Counted from the stretch's first letter, positions 27,797 to 37,174 are shown. The stretch is DNA of 64,000 nucleotides from Ignavibacteriales bacterium (GCA_021740915.1 JAIOYW010000011.1:1-64000); one strand, 5' to 3'. Numbers and translations are program-made. The notes: generated from the letters alone by a model not told the origin.

Positions 27797-28579
27797 TCAA
27801 ACACCTTTCTTTTTATCTTTTATTGTGATCATGTCTCTCAAAGTAAGCGAATCAGGCGCTCCGGGAAGAGCATCAATCAGTCCTGCGCCAGCCAGTTTAA
27901 GTCCTGCTTCAAAAAGTCTTTTATTAATATGTTTTCGGGTAAAGAAATGAAAACTCTTGTGATTTGAATACAAATTCAATCCGAATTTTTCAGCAATATA
28001 TCTTAATGTCTGCTCTGAATAAAGACTTATATGCTGCCCCGATTCGAAACTATAATAATCCCATTTGTCGGGCTGTGGGAAATTTCCCGAATAAAGCTCA
28101 GTTGAAAAAATGATATTATCCGAAAAAGAAAGCAGCCTAATCATCTCATCCATTGGATTTGAAAAATGCTCAAAACACTCAAAGGAGGAAACCGCTTCAA
28201 ATTCTTTTTCGCCATTAAGAGAAAAGTTCAGGGCAAATAGATTCTTTGTATATTTATCATCCCAGAAGAAATTATATCCCTTATCCCGCATGAGACGGAC
28301 AAAAATGCCGTAGCCTCCTCCATAATCCAAAAACTCTGCATCAGCATCCAGATAAAATCTTATTATAAATTCAGTCCTGAGGGAAAACAGAATATTTCTG
28401 GCTAAAATGCCCGTGTCTTCGTCTGCGATCGGATTCTGATATGCCTCATCAAGCCAGTAAGGATTTTCTGTCTGGATCAATCCGCAAGTGGGACATTGGT
28501 AATATTCGACATTGTGCTTCTGAAGAATCCGGCGCTTAAAAATAGGATTAATATCTGTTTTACAAATTCGGCAAGGCAT
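27797..28579 (-). CDS. Zinc-ribbon class I SAM-dependent methyltransferase
   Basis: 260 residues. The N-terminus has a four-cysteine zinc ribbon (Cys3, Cys6, Cys29, Cys32) as in many sugar or glycan C/O-methyltransferases. The SAM-binding motif I is FLDYGGGYGIFVRLM at about residues 82–97. FECFEHFSNPMDEM resembles the post-motif region of Methyltransf_23-type proteins. The gene starts the five-gene minus-strand cluster of sugar-modifying enzymes, so methylation of a surface sugar or its nucleotide precursor is the natural reading. The acceptor cannot be identified from sequence. Confidence 0.82.
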   Translation of the reverse strand: MPCRICKTDINPIFKRRILQKHNVEYYQCPTCGLIQTENPYWLDEAYQNPIADEDTGILARNILFSLRTEFIIRFYLDADAEFLDYGGGYGIFVRLMRDKGYNFFWDDKYTKNLFALNFSLNGEKEFEAVSSFECFEHFSNPMDEMIRLLSFSDNIIFSTELYSGNFPQPDKWDYYSFESGQHISLYSEQTLRYIAEKFGLNLYSNHKSFHFFTRKHINKRLFEAGLKLAGAGLIDALPGAPDSLTLRDMITIKDKKKGV

Positions 28580-28698
28580 TGGCGAGGAATCCTAAAATCT
28601 GTACTCTAAAATACAAAATTTCGAGATACATGGTTTCCGTTCCGGACAAATATTCCCATCCTGATGATATTTCACTGAATTAAATGTAAACTCAGAGA

Positions 28699-29952
28699 TC
28701 AGTCTGAAACAGAACCGGATTCCCTCCTGACGGGCATTGTCATACACCTGCATCCGCCCCCGCCTCTCGAAAGCTCTGAGCCCGGAACTGTGATAACACA
28801 ATCGCCTTTAGGCAGGGTATCTTTTCCTGATAATATATCTTCTGCCCTGAGGATTTCGAAACCTGAATCAGACATTGCCTCAAGGGTATATGAATTCCTT
28901 CTGTAAGCCATAACTTTCCCGGGTTCGATAGCAAAAAAATTGGCGCCGCTATGCCATTGCTCCCTTTCCTGTATATAATCTTCGTTATCGCCGCCGCAAA
29001 TCACAGGCTCCATTTCCATTCCAAGTTTTTTCAAAGCCCGGAGCAGATTTGCTTCTTCTTTAATAGAATGTACTTTGCCGTTATCTACAGTTATATTAAC
29101 TGTCTGAAAAGCATGCTGATTGAGAATTACCTGCTCATAAATGCAGCATTTATGTTCGGAAAGGAAAGTGAAAACCATATCAAGATGAATGAACGATTCC
29201 GGTTTCAGGGGTAATTCCTGAACAAGGATATTCACTCTCTTATTCTGTTGTTTGTAATGATCGACTAAATAATCGATACCCTGAGTTGATGTCCGGGATC
29301 CTGTCCCGACGAGTATAACATCATCCCGTGCTATAAGGATATCTCCTCCCTCCATTCTCACCTTGGCATCAAAAAACGGCATAAAGCGGGGATTAATAAT
29401 GTGGCAGTTAAGATCGGGGTGATTTTTAAAGATCGTCTGCATAATTATTGCTTCACGCTCGCGGACAGCATTCGAAAGATTGCAGATCAGCACTTCATTA
29501 TTTAAAGCAACAGAGGAGTCCCGCGTAAAGAAAAAATTGTGGAGCGGAGAAAGCGAATACCGCTCTTCACTCAGGAATGAAGTCAGGTTGTCAATTTTCA
29601 GTTCCACACCTTCGATAAGCAGATCGGTCAGCTCCCCGGCTTCGAGTGCAATCAGTTCATCTTCAACATTTTCTGCATTCTCATTCCTGCAGATAGTATA
29701 TAACATATCAGTTTTAACTTCTTCATCCATCAAAACATCTGTAAGGAGTTTCTTAATCTCATATACTTTCGTGACAGTTTTAAGAAATGAGCTAAAAACA
29801 GAATATTCCTCTCCGGCAACTGCGAGATTTAAAATATCGCTGTATAGTGCCCTTTCAGCATTTTTGGGTGTCATATTTTCAACTTCATCACCCGGAGTAT
29901 GTATTATTACACCGCCTAATTTTCCGATTTCAGAATTAACAGCAACTTCCAT
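28699..29952 (-). CDS. arcA: Arginine deiminase
   Basis: 417 residues, the normal length. It hydrolyses arginine to citrulline and ammonia in the cytoplasm. Family motifs: SEIGKLGGVIIHTPGDEVE at the start, FFTRDSSVALN, MEGGDILIARDDVILVG with a catalytic Asp, FIHLDMVFT with the catalytic His and Asp, and the C-terminal GGGGCRCMTMP with Cys403 as nucleophile. AGGAG five bases upstream fixes the ATG. The stop codon of the M29 peptidase gene is 8 bases upstream, so the two are co-transcribed. ArcB and ArcC, which complete the ATP-yielding pathway, are not in the window. Confidence 0.95.
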   Translation of the reverse strand: MEVAVNSEIGKLGGVIIHTPGDEVENMTPKNAERALYSDILNLAVAGEEYSVFSSFLKTVTKVYEIKKLLTDVLMDEEVKTDMLYTICRNENAENVEDELIALEAGELTDLLIEGVELKIDNLTSFLSEERYSLSPLHNFFFTRDSSVALNNEVLICNLSNAVREREAIIMQTIFKNHPDLNCHIINPRFMPFFDAKVRMEGGDILIARDDVILVGTGSRTSTQGIDYLVDHYKQQNKRVNILVQELPLKPESFIHLDMVFTFLSEHKCCIYEQVILNQHAFQTVNITVDNGKVHSIKEEANLLRALKKLGMEMEPVICGGDNEDYIQEREQWHSGANFFAIEPGKVMAYRRNSYTLEAMSDSGFEILRAEDILSGKDTLPKGDCVITVPGSELSRGGGGCRCMTMPVRRESGSVSD

Positions 29953-29959
29953 ATTTCTC

Positions 29960-31132
29960 CTAAGGGACTACCCAAATACCGTTTTCGATCTTTAATTTGA
30001 CATCATCAAGATAGACATCATAGCCTGCGCCGCCTTTCCTGAAATCAGCAACAATATCAACATGCTGAGCTGAAATATTCTGTATGCCTCTTGAAATAAG
30101 TTCTGATTTCTGAATTGCCATCGAGTGAAAACACTCAGGGTAACTTGCACCAATTGCAATATGCAGTGTCGCGCCGACTTTTTCAACAAATAACGGATGC
30201 TTAAGAACTTTTGTAATACCATTATTCATGCCTAACGCTACTTCCCCAAGTCTGTGTGATCCTTCATCGGTTTCAATAATTTTGGCGAGCGCTTCATAGC
30301 CGGTTTCCGCGCTGTATTCAATAATTTTACCATTTTCGAATCTCAGGTATATTCCCTGTATTGTTGTACCGCCCTGAAAAACCGGAAGATCGACATAGAT
30401 CTCACCCTCCGTGCTATTTGTAACAGGCGAAGTGAAAACTTCTCCATCCGGGAAATTTCTTTTACCTGTACATTTAACAGCGTCACATCCTTCAATATTA
30501 ACAACGAGTGTAAGTATCTCATCCGATCCGGGCTTTCTGGTTTCGATAGTCACTGTACTCGAATTTTGCATAAGGCTGTAAATATCTTCTTCCACTTCCT
30601 CCAGATAAACCGGATCGACTGTGGATGCAGAAACTATCACATCGGCGTACTGCTCAAGAGACATGCCTTCAATTTCAGCAAAGCCCGAAGTCGGGTAAAG
30701 AGTAAGTACCCAGGGTTTTGCAAGTCTGATGTTTTTTATCGGCTCATCAGCTTTCATAACACTCTGGTGTAATGAAGGATCCATACCTGAAAAATTCTCC
30801 GGATTATCCACTCCGAGTATCTCGATATATTTAGTCATGGTTTCGTATCTCTCAACCATCCAGAGCGGCACTCTGCATATCTGAGCGGCAGTTCCATGCC
30901 GCGCAATGGAAGCTCCCCAAACCTTTCCTCTGTCATTATCGGGAGCAACTATATTTATATCGGCAATACCTCCGGCGGCAAAAATTTTATCCTGCAGAAC
31001 GGAAATCAGAGGCCAGCATATATTTTCACCTTTAACCATAATGATGTCATCCGGCTTTACGCCGTCAAGGGAATAATTAAGTAAATAATCCGCCCAGAGT
31101 TCTAATTTTTCTTTTGGAATCTGTAAATTCAT
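29960..31132 (-). CDS. M29-family metallo-aminopeptidase
   Basis: 390 residues from the ATG at 31132. GGAAAGGAG eight bases upstream is the best ribosome binding site of the region, and a TTG at 31150 is not needed. M29 enzymes (AmpS, PepS, aminopeptidase T) release N-terminal residues using two metal ions. Supporting motifs are EIEGMSLEQYADVIV, TEGEIYVDLPVFQGG, TDEGSHRLGEVALGMN (a metal-ligand Glu and His region), ASYPECFHS and the late HVDIVAD, in which His and Asp are ligands. It is cytoplasmic, with no signal peptide. It is paired with arginine deiminase, which suggests peptide-derived arginine as the common substrate. Confidence 0.9.
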   Translation of the reverse strand: MNLQIPKEKLELWADYLLNYSLDGVKPDDIIMVKGENICWPLISVLQDKIFAAGGIADINIVAPDNDRGKVWGASIARHGTAAQICRVPLWMVERYETMTKYIEILGVDNPENFSGMDPSLHQSVMKADEPIKNIRLAKPWVLTLYPTSGFAEIEGMSLEQYADVIVSASTVDPVYLEEVEEDIYSLMQNSSTVTIETRKPGSDEILTLVVNIEGCDAVKCTGKRNFPDGEVFTSPVTNSTEGEIYVDLPVFQGGTTIQGIYLRFENGKIIEYSAETGYEALAKIIETDEGSHRLGEVALGMNNGITKVLKHPLFVEKVGATLHIAIGASYPECFHSMAIQKSELISRGIQNISAQHVDIVADFRKGGAGYDVYLDDVKLKIENGIWVVP

Positions 31133-31175
31133 TTTCGTTCTCCTTTCCAAAATATTTTTTGCTCTCTCAAAGTTT

Positions 31176-31204
31176 ATAATAGCCTTAAAAATTCAAATTT
31201 CCAA
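31176..31204 (-). promoter_or_regulatory. Candidate promoter for the M29–arcA operon
   Basis: On the minus strand TTGGAA (31204–31199) and TATTAT (31181–31176) are 17 bases apart. The −10 box is 43 bases from the start codon of the aminopeptidase gene. The match is of the general sigma-70 type, without a perfect −35 box. Confidence 0.4.
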
Positions 31205-31531
31205 AAGAATTTGAGATAATATATGAGGGAATTTTTTGATTTGATCTGAAAGCGGCGTTTCTGAAAACAGATTTGATATTTACGCTTAAAAATTGCGGAT
31301 TTATCACAAGTCTCTGATGTGCTGGTTAATTATAATACAAGATGTTGAAGGACAATTCGGAATCATTACACTCAGAAAGAATGGGTATAGGCAGAATAAA
31401 GTCCTTTATATAAGGACAAGATCAAATCACATCTGAAATATCGTTTCTGTGCATAGATATGGGTGAAACTTTCAATTTTCTACTAAAACTGTTCCAACTG
31501 AAAATTCCACACTATTAATGAGTACCCGAAC
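31205..31531. other. Non-coding gap with a small hairpin
   Basis: Over 300 AT-rich bases between the T9SS phosphodiester-glycosidase stop codon and the M29 promoter, with no credible open frame. A 6-base-pair hairpin with loop (31402–31418, GTCCTT/AAGGAC) is followed on the minus strand by TTTATT. It could be a weak terminator for the 31532–33940 gene. Otherwise I see nothing. Confidence 0.4.
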
Positions 31532-33940
31532 CTATTTGATAAGCATTAACTTTCCTGTCCTTATATTCTCCTGATTTTCCATTCTCAGAATATAAAAACC
31601 AGAGGGCAGATTACTTCCGTCAAATTTGATATTATGCGTGCCTGCTGCGAAAATATCTTCTGTAAGTCTCAGAATTTTCTCACCGGTTACGCTGTACAAA
31701 TCGAGGATACATCTGCCTGTCCCGCCCATCACAAAAGAAATTGTTGTCTCAGGATTGAACGGGTTCGGATAATTGGGCAGAAGATAAGACTGCTCAGGAA
31801 TTTCGGCATCGTCCTTCCCGGCAGAGGTTATAAAATCAACTGTCATATCATCAAAATACAATACCCCGTCGTCCTTTTTTGAATCATTTGTTTCCGCCAG
31901 ATAAATCTTTTTCCAGGTAATCGGAAAATCGAGGACGGCATTAGGATTTGACCAGCTTGGAACAGCTTCGCTGAGTCCGACCTGTAAGAATTTCCATTGG
32001 TCAATCCAGTCGATACCGGGGCTTGCAGCTGTGAAATTTATAAGAAATTTTTCATTGTCTTTGTCATTAAACTCACCCCTGAGCCAGTGACCTTTGCCGT
32101 CACCATAAACGAACAAACCGATTTTATCAGGTGTCCCGGAAATAGGGATCGTGCAATTCAGATATAAAGCGCTGGTGCCTCCGGTTGTCAGGCTGTAATT
32201 CATTTTTGCCGACGAAGATGGTGATATAAAAATAGTGTTATCAAGAGTAAGGGAACACTGTGCAAGATTCACAAGTGTTCCGGTCAGATTCATCCCATTC
32301 AGGTCGCTGAAATCCTCAACAATTGCAGATGCTGAAAAACCTACAACAGCATTTACCTCTCCGATAACGCCGTCATACTTCGCGGTAATCGTTCCCTCAC
32401 CAGCCTGAAGTGCATGGAATAGTCCGGTGTTCGAAATTTCACCGATCTCAGTAGAACAGAGCCATTCAAAAGTATCAGGCTGAAGCTGCACAGGATTTCC
32501 CAGATTGTCGAAAGCTTCGGCAGTCATCTGCTGGATTTCACCGGTTTTTAAAATCACCGGATCAGGGGAAAGTATAATACTTGTGAGCCTTGTAACAGTT
32601 ACAAAAACCGAATCATCAATTGCTCCGGTTGTAACAGTAACATAACCGGAGGCAGTATCGGATGCAGCAACAAACTCACCGTCTTCGCCAATGATTCCAA
32701 TTGCCGGGTCGCATGACCATGAAACCGGCGCTGTATTCAGGGGAAGCGGATTATAATATTCATCAAATCTTTGCACATCGAAATTCAGATCTGCGCCTGC
32801 AGCCACAAAAACATCGCGGGGACTTATCCGAAGGTGGGCAAGTGGTCCTGTCGGAGCTGATGAAACAACCAGAAGCGAATTAGCTACGGCTCTTTCGCCG
32901 CCGATATCGGAGGGGCTGTTTTTAATTTCGCCCCGGACAAGCATTGTTGTCGAACCACCGCCATCGAGATTAAGAGCCTGATAAACTCCCCAGCTTTTCA
33001 TATAAGTAGCCAGTTCAACGTATGACATTCCAACGCTGTACCCGGCTTGTCTTCCGTCAACTGTAATAAGATAAAGCATTGTTGAGTCACTGTTAAACCC
33101 TGCCGCCGTCCGGGGATGACGATCTCCTGTACCCACGACAATGTTGCCGTCAACTATCAGTTTTACATTCCCGCCGATAAGTTCATCAAGATATTTAGGC
33201 GCAGGTGAAAAATTCATAACAAGATGAAGTGTATCGCCGATATTCACTTTCGACAAAAACTGTTCTCCCGTACCGTGACCAGAAAGCACAGCTTTACCGG
33301 CAGGGATTGTAATATTGCCGTCGGCGGTCTGCTTTTGCTCAACTACAACCGTTGTTGTATCATTCGCGCTCCAGGATTCAATAGGATTAATTATTACTTC
33401 AGTACCCCATGCATTGGTAGCGGTACTGGATCCAAAGTATGAGTTGTACAATACAAGGAAATTTTCCGCGCGGTCATAATTTACTGAGTTTAAAGTGCCA
33501 TTGCCGCTGTCGCTTATAACGGTTCCCGAAAAACTAACATCTGCAATAAGAGGCTGGTTGGATTTACTGAAACCTATCGTAAACCAATCAAAATCAGTTT
33601 TAAGAATCTCACCATTCGAAACCTGAGCCCCAAGCGGAAGTCCGCTTCCATCATAGAAATCGCCATTAACCGCACCAACTACTCTATGCCCTTCATGATC
33701 GTTCCTGCCCGCCATTGAAGATGTGCGTTCATTGGCTCGCAGTTTGTCATTCGCTTTTACAGTTTTAAGACTAATAAAGGGGTTCGTAAGATCAATTCTC
33801 AGAACATCGAATTGCCACGGTCCGGCCGGATCGTATTCTTCGAAATACCAGACTCCCGGTCCCACCTGAACGCTGTCTCTTTCTCCTGCATAAGAGATCA
33901 GGGTAAACATAAACAAAAATGCGAAAAAATATTTTTTCAT
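31532..33940 (-). CDS. T9SS-sorted phosphodiester glycosidase (NAGPA-like) with bacterial Ig-like domains
   Basis: 802 residues from the ATG at 33940, which starts a clean signal peptide (KKYFFAFLFMFTLISYAG); an upstream ATG at 33970 would add ten residues. Residues about 50–360 match the NAGPA/phosphodiester glycosidase family: RTSSMAGRNDHEGHRVVGAV, NGDFYDGSGLPLGAQVSNGE, the late LYLITVDGRQ and the signature LNLDGGGSTTMLVRG. Human NAGPA removes GlcNAc from phosphodiesters; bacterial members are secreted and poorly defined. Ig-like sheets (about 375–550) and a jelly-roll-like region (about 560–710) follow. The sorting domain has NYPNPFNPETT and ends GKLMLIK. A surface enzyme acting on sugar phosphodiesters, such as wall polymers, is plausible. 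Confidence 0.88.
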   Translation of the reverse strand: MKKYFFAFLFMFTLISYAGERDSVQVGPGVWYFEEYDPAGPWQFDVLRIDLTNPFISLKTVKANDKLRANERTSSMAGRNDHEGHRVVGAVNGDFYDGSGLPLGAQVSNGEILKTDFDWFTIGFSKSNQPLIADVSFSGTVISDSGNGTLNSVNYDRAENFLVLYNSYFGSSTATNAWGTEVIINPIESWSANDTTTVVVEQKQTADGNITIPAGKAVLSGHGTGEQFLSKVNIGDTLHLVMNFSPAPKYLDELIGGNVKLIVDGNIVVGTGDRHPRTAAGFNSDSTMLYLITVDGRQAGYSVGMSYVELATYMKSWGVYQALNLDGGGSTTMLVRGEIKNSPSDIGGERAVANSLLVVSSAPTGPLAHLRISPRDVFVAAGADLNFDVQRFDEYYNPLPLNTAPVSWSCDPAIGIIGEDGEFVAASDTASGYVTVTTGAIDDSVFVTVTRLTSIILSPDPVILKTGEIQQMTAEAFDNLGNPVQLQPDTFEWLCSTEIGEISNTGLFHALQAGEGTITAKYDGVIGEVNAVVGFSASAIVEDFSDLNGMNLTGTLVNLAQCSLTLDNTIFISPSSSAKMNYSLTTGGTSALYLNCTIPISGTPDKIGLFVYGDGKGHWLRGEFNDKDNEKFLINFTAASPGIDWIDQWKFLQVGLSEAVPSWSNPNAVLDFPITWKKIYLAETNDSKKDDGVLYFDDMTVDFITSAGKDDAEIPEQSYLLPNYPNPFNPETTISFVMGGTGRCILDLYSVTGEKILRLTEDIFAAGTHNIKFDGSNLPSGFYILRMENQENIRTGKLMLIK

Positions 33941-33986
33941 ATTATCTATCAGTTTAGTAAGAATTACCATAATGAGACATTCAAAA

Positions 33987-34562
33987 CTATTTCAAATAAC
34001 TTTCCACAATTTCGGAAATATTTTTGAAACGAAGAACTTTAAATTCTCCCGGGCTCAGTTCACCCAGCGTGAAATTACCAATGCTGATCCTAACAAGCCG
34101 GAGAGTAGGAAAGCCGACTGCTGCCGTCATACGCCGAACCTGCCTGTTTCTTCCCTCAAATATTTTCAGACTTAACCAGGAATCGGGGACTGATTTTCTG
34201 AATCTAACCGGAGGAAAACGCTCCCAGAGTTTCGGGGGATTAATAATTTTCACATCAGCCGGCTTAGTTATTCCGTCTGACAGCTCAACTCCCCGGCGCA
34301 GTTTACCTGCTGCATCCTTACCAGGGATCCCTTCAACCTGCACATAGTATGTTTTAGGTAATTTATTTACGGGATTAGAAATAAGAGCCTGAAGTTTTCC
34401 TGAATCTGTGAGGATCAGCAGCCCTTCACTGTCCCTGTCCAGCCTTCCGGCAGGATAAACATTTTTTATTGAAATAAAATCAGCAAGTGTATTACGTTTT
34501 TCAGAATCAGTAAACTGACTCAGCACATCATACGGCTTATTAAAAAGTACAATCCTGATCAT
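33987..34562 (-). CDS. RsuA/RluE-family pseudouridine synthase
   Basis: 191 residues from the ATG at 34562; an upstream start would add a hydrophobic tail of 28 residues unlike the family. The protein has the short form without an S4 domain: VLFNKPYDVLSQF at the start, then the catalytic motif YPAGRLDRDSEGLLILT, with the Asp in RLDRDSEG as nucleophile. Later come PKTYYVQVEG and the family motif EGRNRQVRRM. It isomerises a uridine in 23S or 16S rRNA. The RluE subgroup, which modifies U2457 of E. coli 23S rRNA, has this length and is the best guess. It is 46 bases before the NAGPA-like gene. Confidence 0.88.
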   Translation of the reverse strand: MIRIVLFNKPYDVLSQFTDSEKRNTLADFISIKNVYPAGRLDRDSEGLLILTDSGKLQALISNPVNKLPKTYYVQVEGIPGKDAAGKLRRGVELSDGITKPADVKIINPPKLWERFPPVRFRKSVPDSWLSLKIFEGRNRQVRRMTAAVGFPTLRLVRISIGNFTLGELSPGEFKVLRFKNISEIVESYLK

Positions 34563-34663
34563 CCGGTGAGATTTGCCTGATCTGTTAATAACAATTGAAA
34601 GAGTAAAAAAAACCAGAAAACTCGTTTTATTAAAATAATAAAACACACGGATTGGAAAGGAAG

Positions 34664-35332
34664 CTATTTTCTTATATCCTCAATTCTCCATAGTCCAAGT
34701 GATTTATCACTGAAAACACCATCCATTTCAGTACACTTTTCATTAAGTAAAAATGCCGGAGAAGGAAGATTGAAGGGATCTTTTCCGAGATTTATGGGTC
34801 TCCATCCACCGGTTGGAATATCTTCATTCAATTCCTCATCGGGAAAAGTTGTTGTCATAAAATATTTCGACCTGCTAATGCTCAGATTTTCCAAAGTCCG
34901 GAATATATCGCTGAATGAAAAATGCACCAGACAATCCCGGCAGAAGATAAGGTCGTATTCGCCAATTTTATCGGAGAGCAAATTGAAATGGAAAAAATCG
35001 ATGTTATCAGAGGCATATACTTTTTTATTCCGGCTGACTATTGATTCCACAATATCGCCGCCGGAATACTTAATCCCGGTAAGATCAAGATGCCTGAACC
35101 AGTTGAAATCACCGCAGGGTATATCAAATATTGATCTAATACTGAACTTACTGAATACATCCGGCAGAAGCCTCAGAATTTCTTTTGTCTGAACTGCGGA
35201 AGAGCCTATCCCTGAAACTGATTCAGGCTCCGTCCAGACATTTTCTTTTTCAATCTCACGGAATATTTCTTCAGTCGATTTGCCGATAAATCTGCTGCCG
35301 TCCGAGTATCCATATAATTTTGCGCGCTGCAT
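34664..35332 (-). CDS. Class I SAM-dependent methyltransferase
   Basis: 222 residues. Motif I is SIFDIPCGDFNWFRHLDL at about 69–86. YDLIFCRDCLVHFSFSDIFR at about 125–144 is the motif IV region with the acidic and aromatic residues usual in small-molecule or glycan methyltransferases. There is no signal peptide or membrane segment. AGGA seven bases upstream supports the start. It is about 100 bases upstream of the pseudouridine synthase gene on the same strand, but I see no functional link. The substrate is unknown. Confidence 0.78.
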   Translation of the reverse strand: MQRAKLYGYSDGSRFIGKSTEEIFREIEKENVWTEPESVSGIGSSAVQTKEILRLLPDVFSKFSIRSIFDIPCGDFNWFRHLDLTGIKYSGGDIVESIVSRNKKVYASDNIDFFHFNLLSDKIGEYDLIFCRDCLVHFSFSDIFRTLENLSISRSKYFMTTTFPDEELNEDIPTGGWRPINLGKDPFNLPSPAFLLNEKCTEMDGVFSDKSLGLWRIEDIRK

Positions 35333-35871
35333 ATTTTTCCTGCTGAAATTTCAAGATAAAAAATAATAAATCATTTCCTTCTGAATTATTTGATGCTTTC
35401 TATTGCAGTAATTCGATTTTCCTCATATTAAGCATACACATTCTGAACAGGGTCAAAACCTCTGTGTTTTTTCTTAGTCACTCATATTTTAGACTAATGA
35501 AACGTATAACACCTTTGCCTCAAAGAATTATTGTTCTATTGGAACCCCTTCCACAAAATTATGTCCTCCATGTTTTTATTCTCTTTTTCTGGTTATGATG
35601 AACAAAAAAAGATAAAACTAAAATCGTATTTCATTTGTTCTGAATTAAAGGAAATGTTACTTGCGAGAAAATAAGGAATTAGCATATCACCTGGTCATTG
35701 AAAGTGATTTCAGCACTCTTCACTCTCCACCACACAATTATAGTCCGGCAGACAACGGCGAGAGTTCCCCGTTGCGGGAAAAATCATTACGAAAAATTAA
35801 TTGCGTATTTTTGATAATCTGAGAACAATTTATTAGCAAGGGCAATCGCCGAAAAGACCGAGGTAAATATT
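35333..35871. other. Long divergent intergenic region
   Basis: 539 AT-rich bases between two divergent genes. A short frame of 37 codons (35561–35674) lacks a ribosome binding site and I do not accept it. A 6-base-pair hairpin (CAACGG/CCGTTG) lies near 35754–35775. A TAnnTTTG box, TATTTTTG at 35806–35813, could be the −7 element for the RlmL-like gene but lacks a matching −33 TTG. Nothing else is recognisable. Confidence 0.4.
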
Positions 35872-37062
35872 TTGTACGAATATCAAAAAAATCAGAAATA
35901 CTTCGCACAGGTTCCGGGCTTAATGGAACCGCTTTGTGAAGCGGAATTCAAAGAACTTGGTGCTGTGGAAACCGAAATTACTTACCGTGGCGTGTTTTTT
36001 ACCGCGGGAATACAGGCGTTGTATAATATCAATTATAATTCGAGGCTTTGTTCAAGAGTACTGGCGCCGCTCGTCTCTTTTCCATGCCATACAACAGAAA
36101 TGCTCACAAAAAAAGCCCGTTCAATTAAATGGGAAGATTTTTTATCTGTAGATCAGACTTTTTCAATTACCTGCACAGTATCTAAAAGCCGGATAAATAA
36201 TTCGCTTTACGCTGCCCAATGTCTGAAAGATGGGATTTCCGATCATTTCCGGGATATTTTTTCAAGAAGACCAAGTGTGGATACGGTTTCTCCCGATGTC
36301 CGTTTTAATCTTCATATCGAGAAGGATAAGGCTCTGATTAGTCTTGATACCTCCGGGGAATCCCTTCATAAACGAGGCTACAGGCTTAAGGCCGGAGAAG
36401 CTCCTATGCAGGAAACCCTCGCCGCAGCGCTTGTTAGGATAAGCGGCTGGGATGGGAAAATTCCTTTCTGGGATCCGATGTGCGGTTCCGGTACAATAAT
36501 TGCCGAGGCCTTAATGCATTATTGCAGAATTCCGGCTCAGTATCTCAGAAACAATTTCGGATTTTTCAACATGCCGGATTTTGATGAAGCAGTTTGGGAA
36601 TCAATTAAAAAGGATTCTGACAGCAGGATACGGCCACTTCCAAACGATATGCTTTTAGGCAGTGATAAATCGCAGATTGCAATACGTACAGCCGAAGAAA
36701 ACATTGCTCCCTTGCCCTTTGCAGATTCAATAAGCCTGAAATGCCATCCTTTTGAGCATACTGCCAATTTTGAGAATGGAGTTATCGTTACCAATCCGCC
36801 TTATGGGATCAGGTTAGGCGAAAAGGACGCCGTTCAGAAATTGTACAAGGAACTCGGGGATTATCTGAAAAATAACTGCAAAGGCACAACCGCTTTTGTT
36901 TACACGGGTGACCGTGAACTGGCAAAACATATAGGTTTAAGACCATCAAAAAGAGTAGCTTTGGTTAATGGAAAACTTGAAGGTGTTCTTCTCAGAATTG
37001 ACAGTTACGCAGGCAGCCGCAAAAGTAAATACAATAACCCGGAATCCGAAGCGGGAGAATAA
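35872..37062 (+). CDS. THUMP-domain 23S rRNA (guanine-N2) methyltransferase, RlmL-like
   Basis: 396 residues, starting at a TTG supported by GAGGT seven bases upstream; no ATG is available at this position. The N-terminal ferredoxin-like plus THUMP part (about 5–155) has YFAQVPGLMEPLCEAEFKEL and TEITYRGVFFTA. The Rossmann methyltransferase part has DPMCGSGTIIAEAL for SAM and the catalytic motif TNPPYGIRLG. The length fits the single-domain relatives of the RlmL N-terminal half (m2G2445), without the RlmK half. The plus-strand gene precedes the response regulator block but is 112 bases from it. Confidence 0.9.
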   Translation: MYEYQKNQKYFAQVPGLMEPLCEAEFKELGAVETEITYRGVFFTAGIQALYNINYNSRLCSRVLAPLVSFPCHTTEMLTKKARSIKWEDFLSVDQTFSITCTVSKSRINNSLYAAQCLKDGISDHFRDIFSRRPSVDTVSPDVRFNLHIEKDKALISLDTSGESLHKRGYRLKAGEAPMQETLAAALVRISGWDGKIPFWDPMCGSGTIIAEALMHYCRIPAQYLRNNFGFFNMPDFDEAVWESIKKDSDSRIRPLPNDMLLGSDKSQIAIRTAEENIAPLPFADSISLKCHPFEHTANFENGVIVTNPPYGIRLGEKDAVQKLYKELGDYLKNNCKGTTAFVYTGDRELAKHIGLRPSKRVALVNGKLEGVLLRIDSYAGSRKSKYNNPESEAGE

Positions 37063-37174
37063 TTATTAAGGATAAGACGATTTTCAGCGAAGTGTTTTCA
37101 TAAAGACACCCGGACTTAATATTCGGATTATTTTGCTATTTTATTATATTTATGATGGTTTTTGTCCGGGAAAG

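Noticed and set aside
29480-29995. Open frame of 171 codons on the plus strand
   Set aside because: It is antisense to arginine deiminase, whose catalytic motifs and ribosome binding site are all on the minus strand; the antisense protein is Ser-rich and resembles no family.
34563-34646. 28-residue N-terminal extension of the pseudouridine synthase
   Set aside because: The family begins at VLFNKP near its own ATG at 34562; the extension is hydrophobic and out of character for a cytoplasmic rRNA enzyme.
35561-35674. 37-codon frame in the long intergenic region
   Set aside because: No ribosome binding site, no recognisable motif and base use like the surrounding AT-rich DNA.
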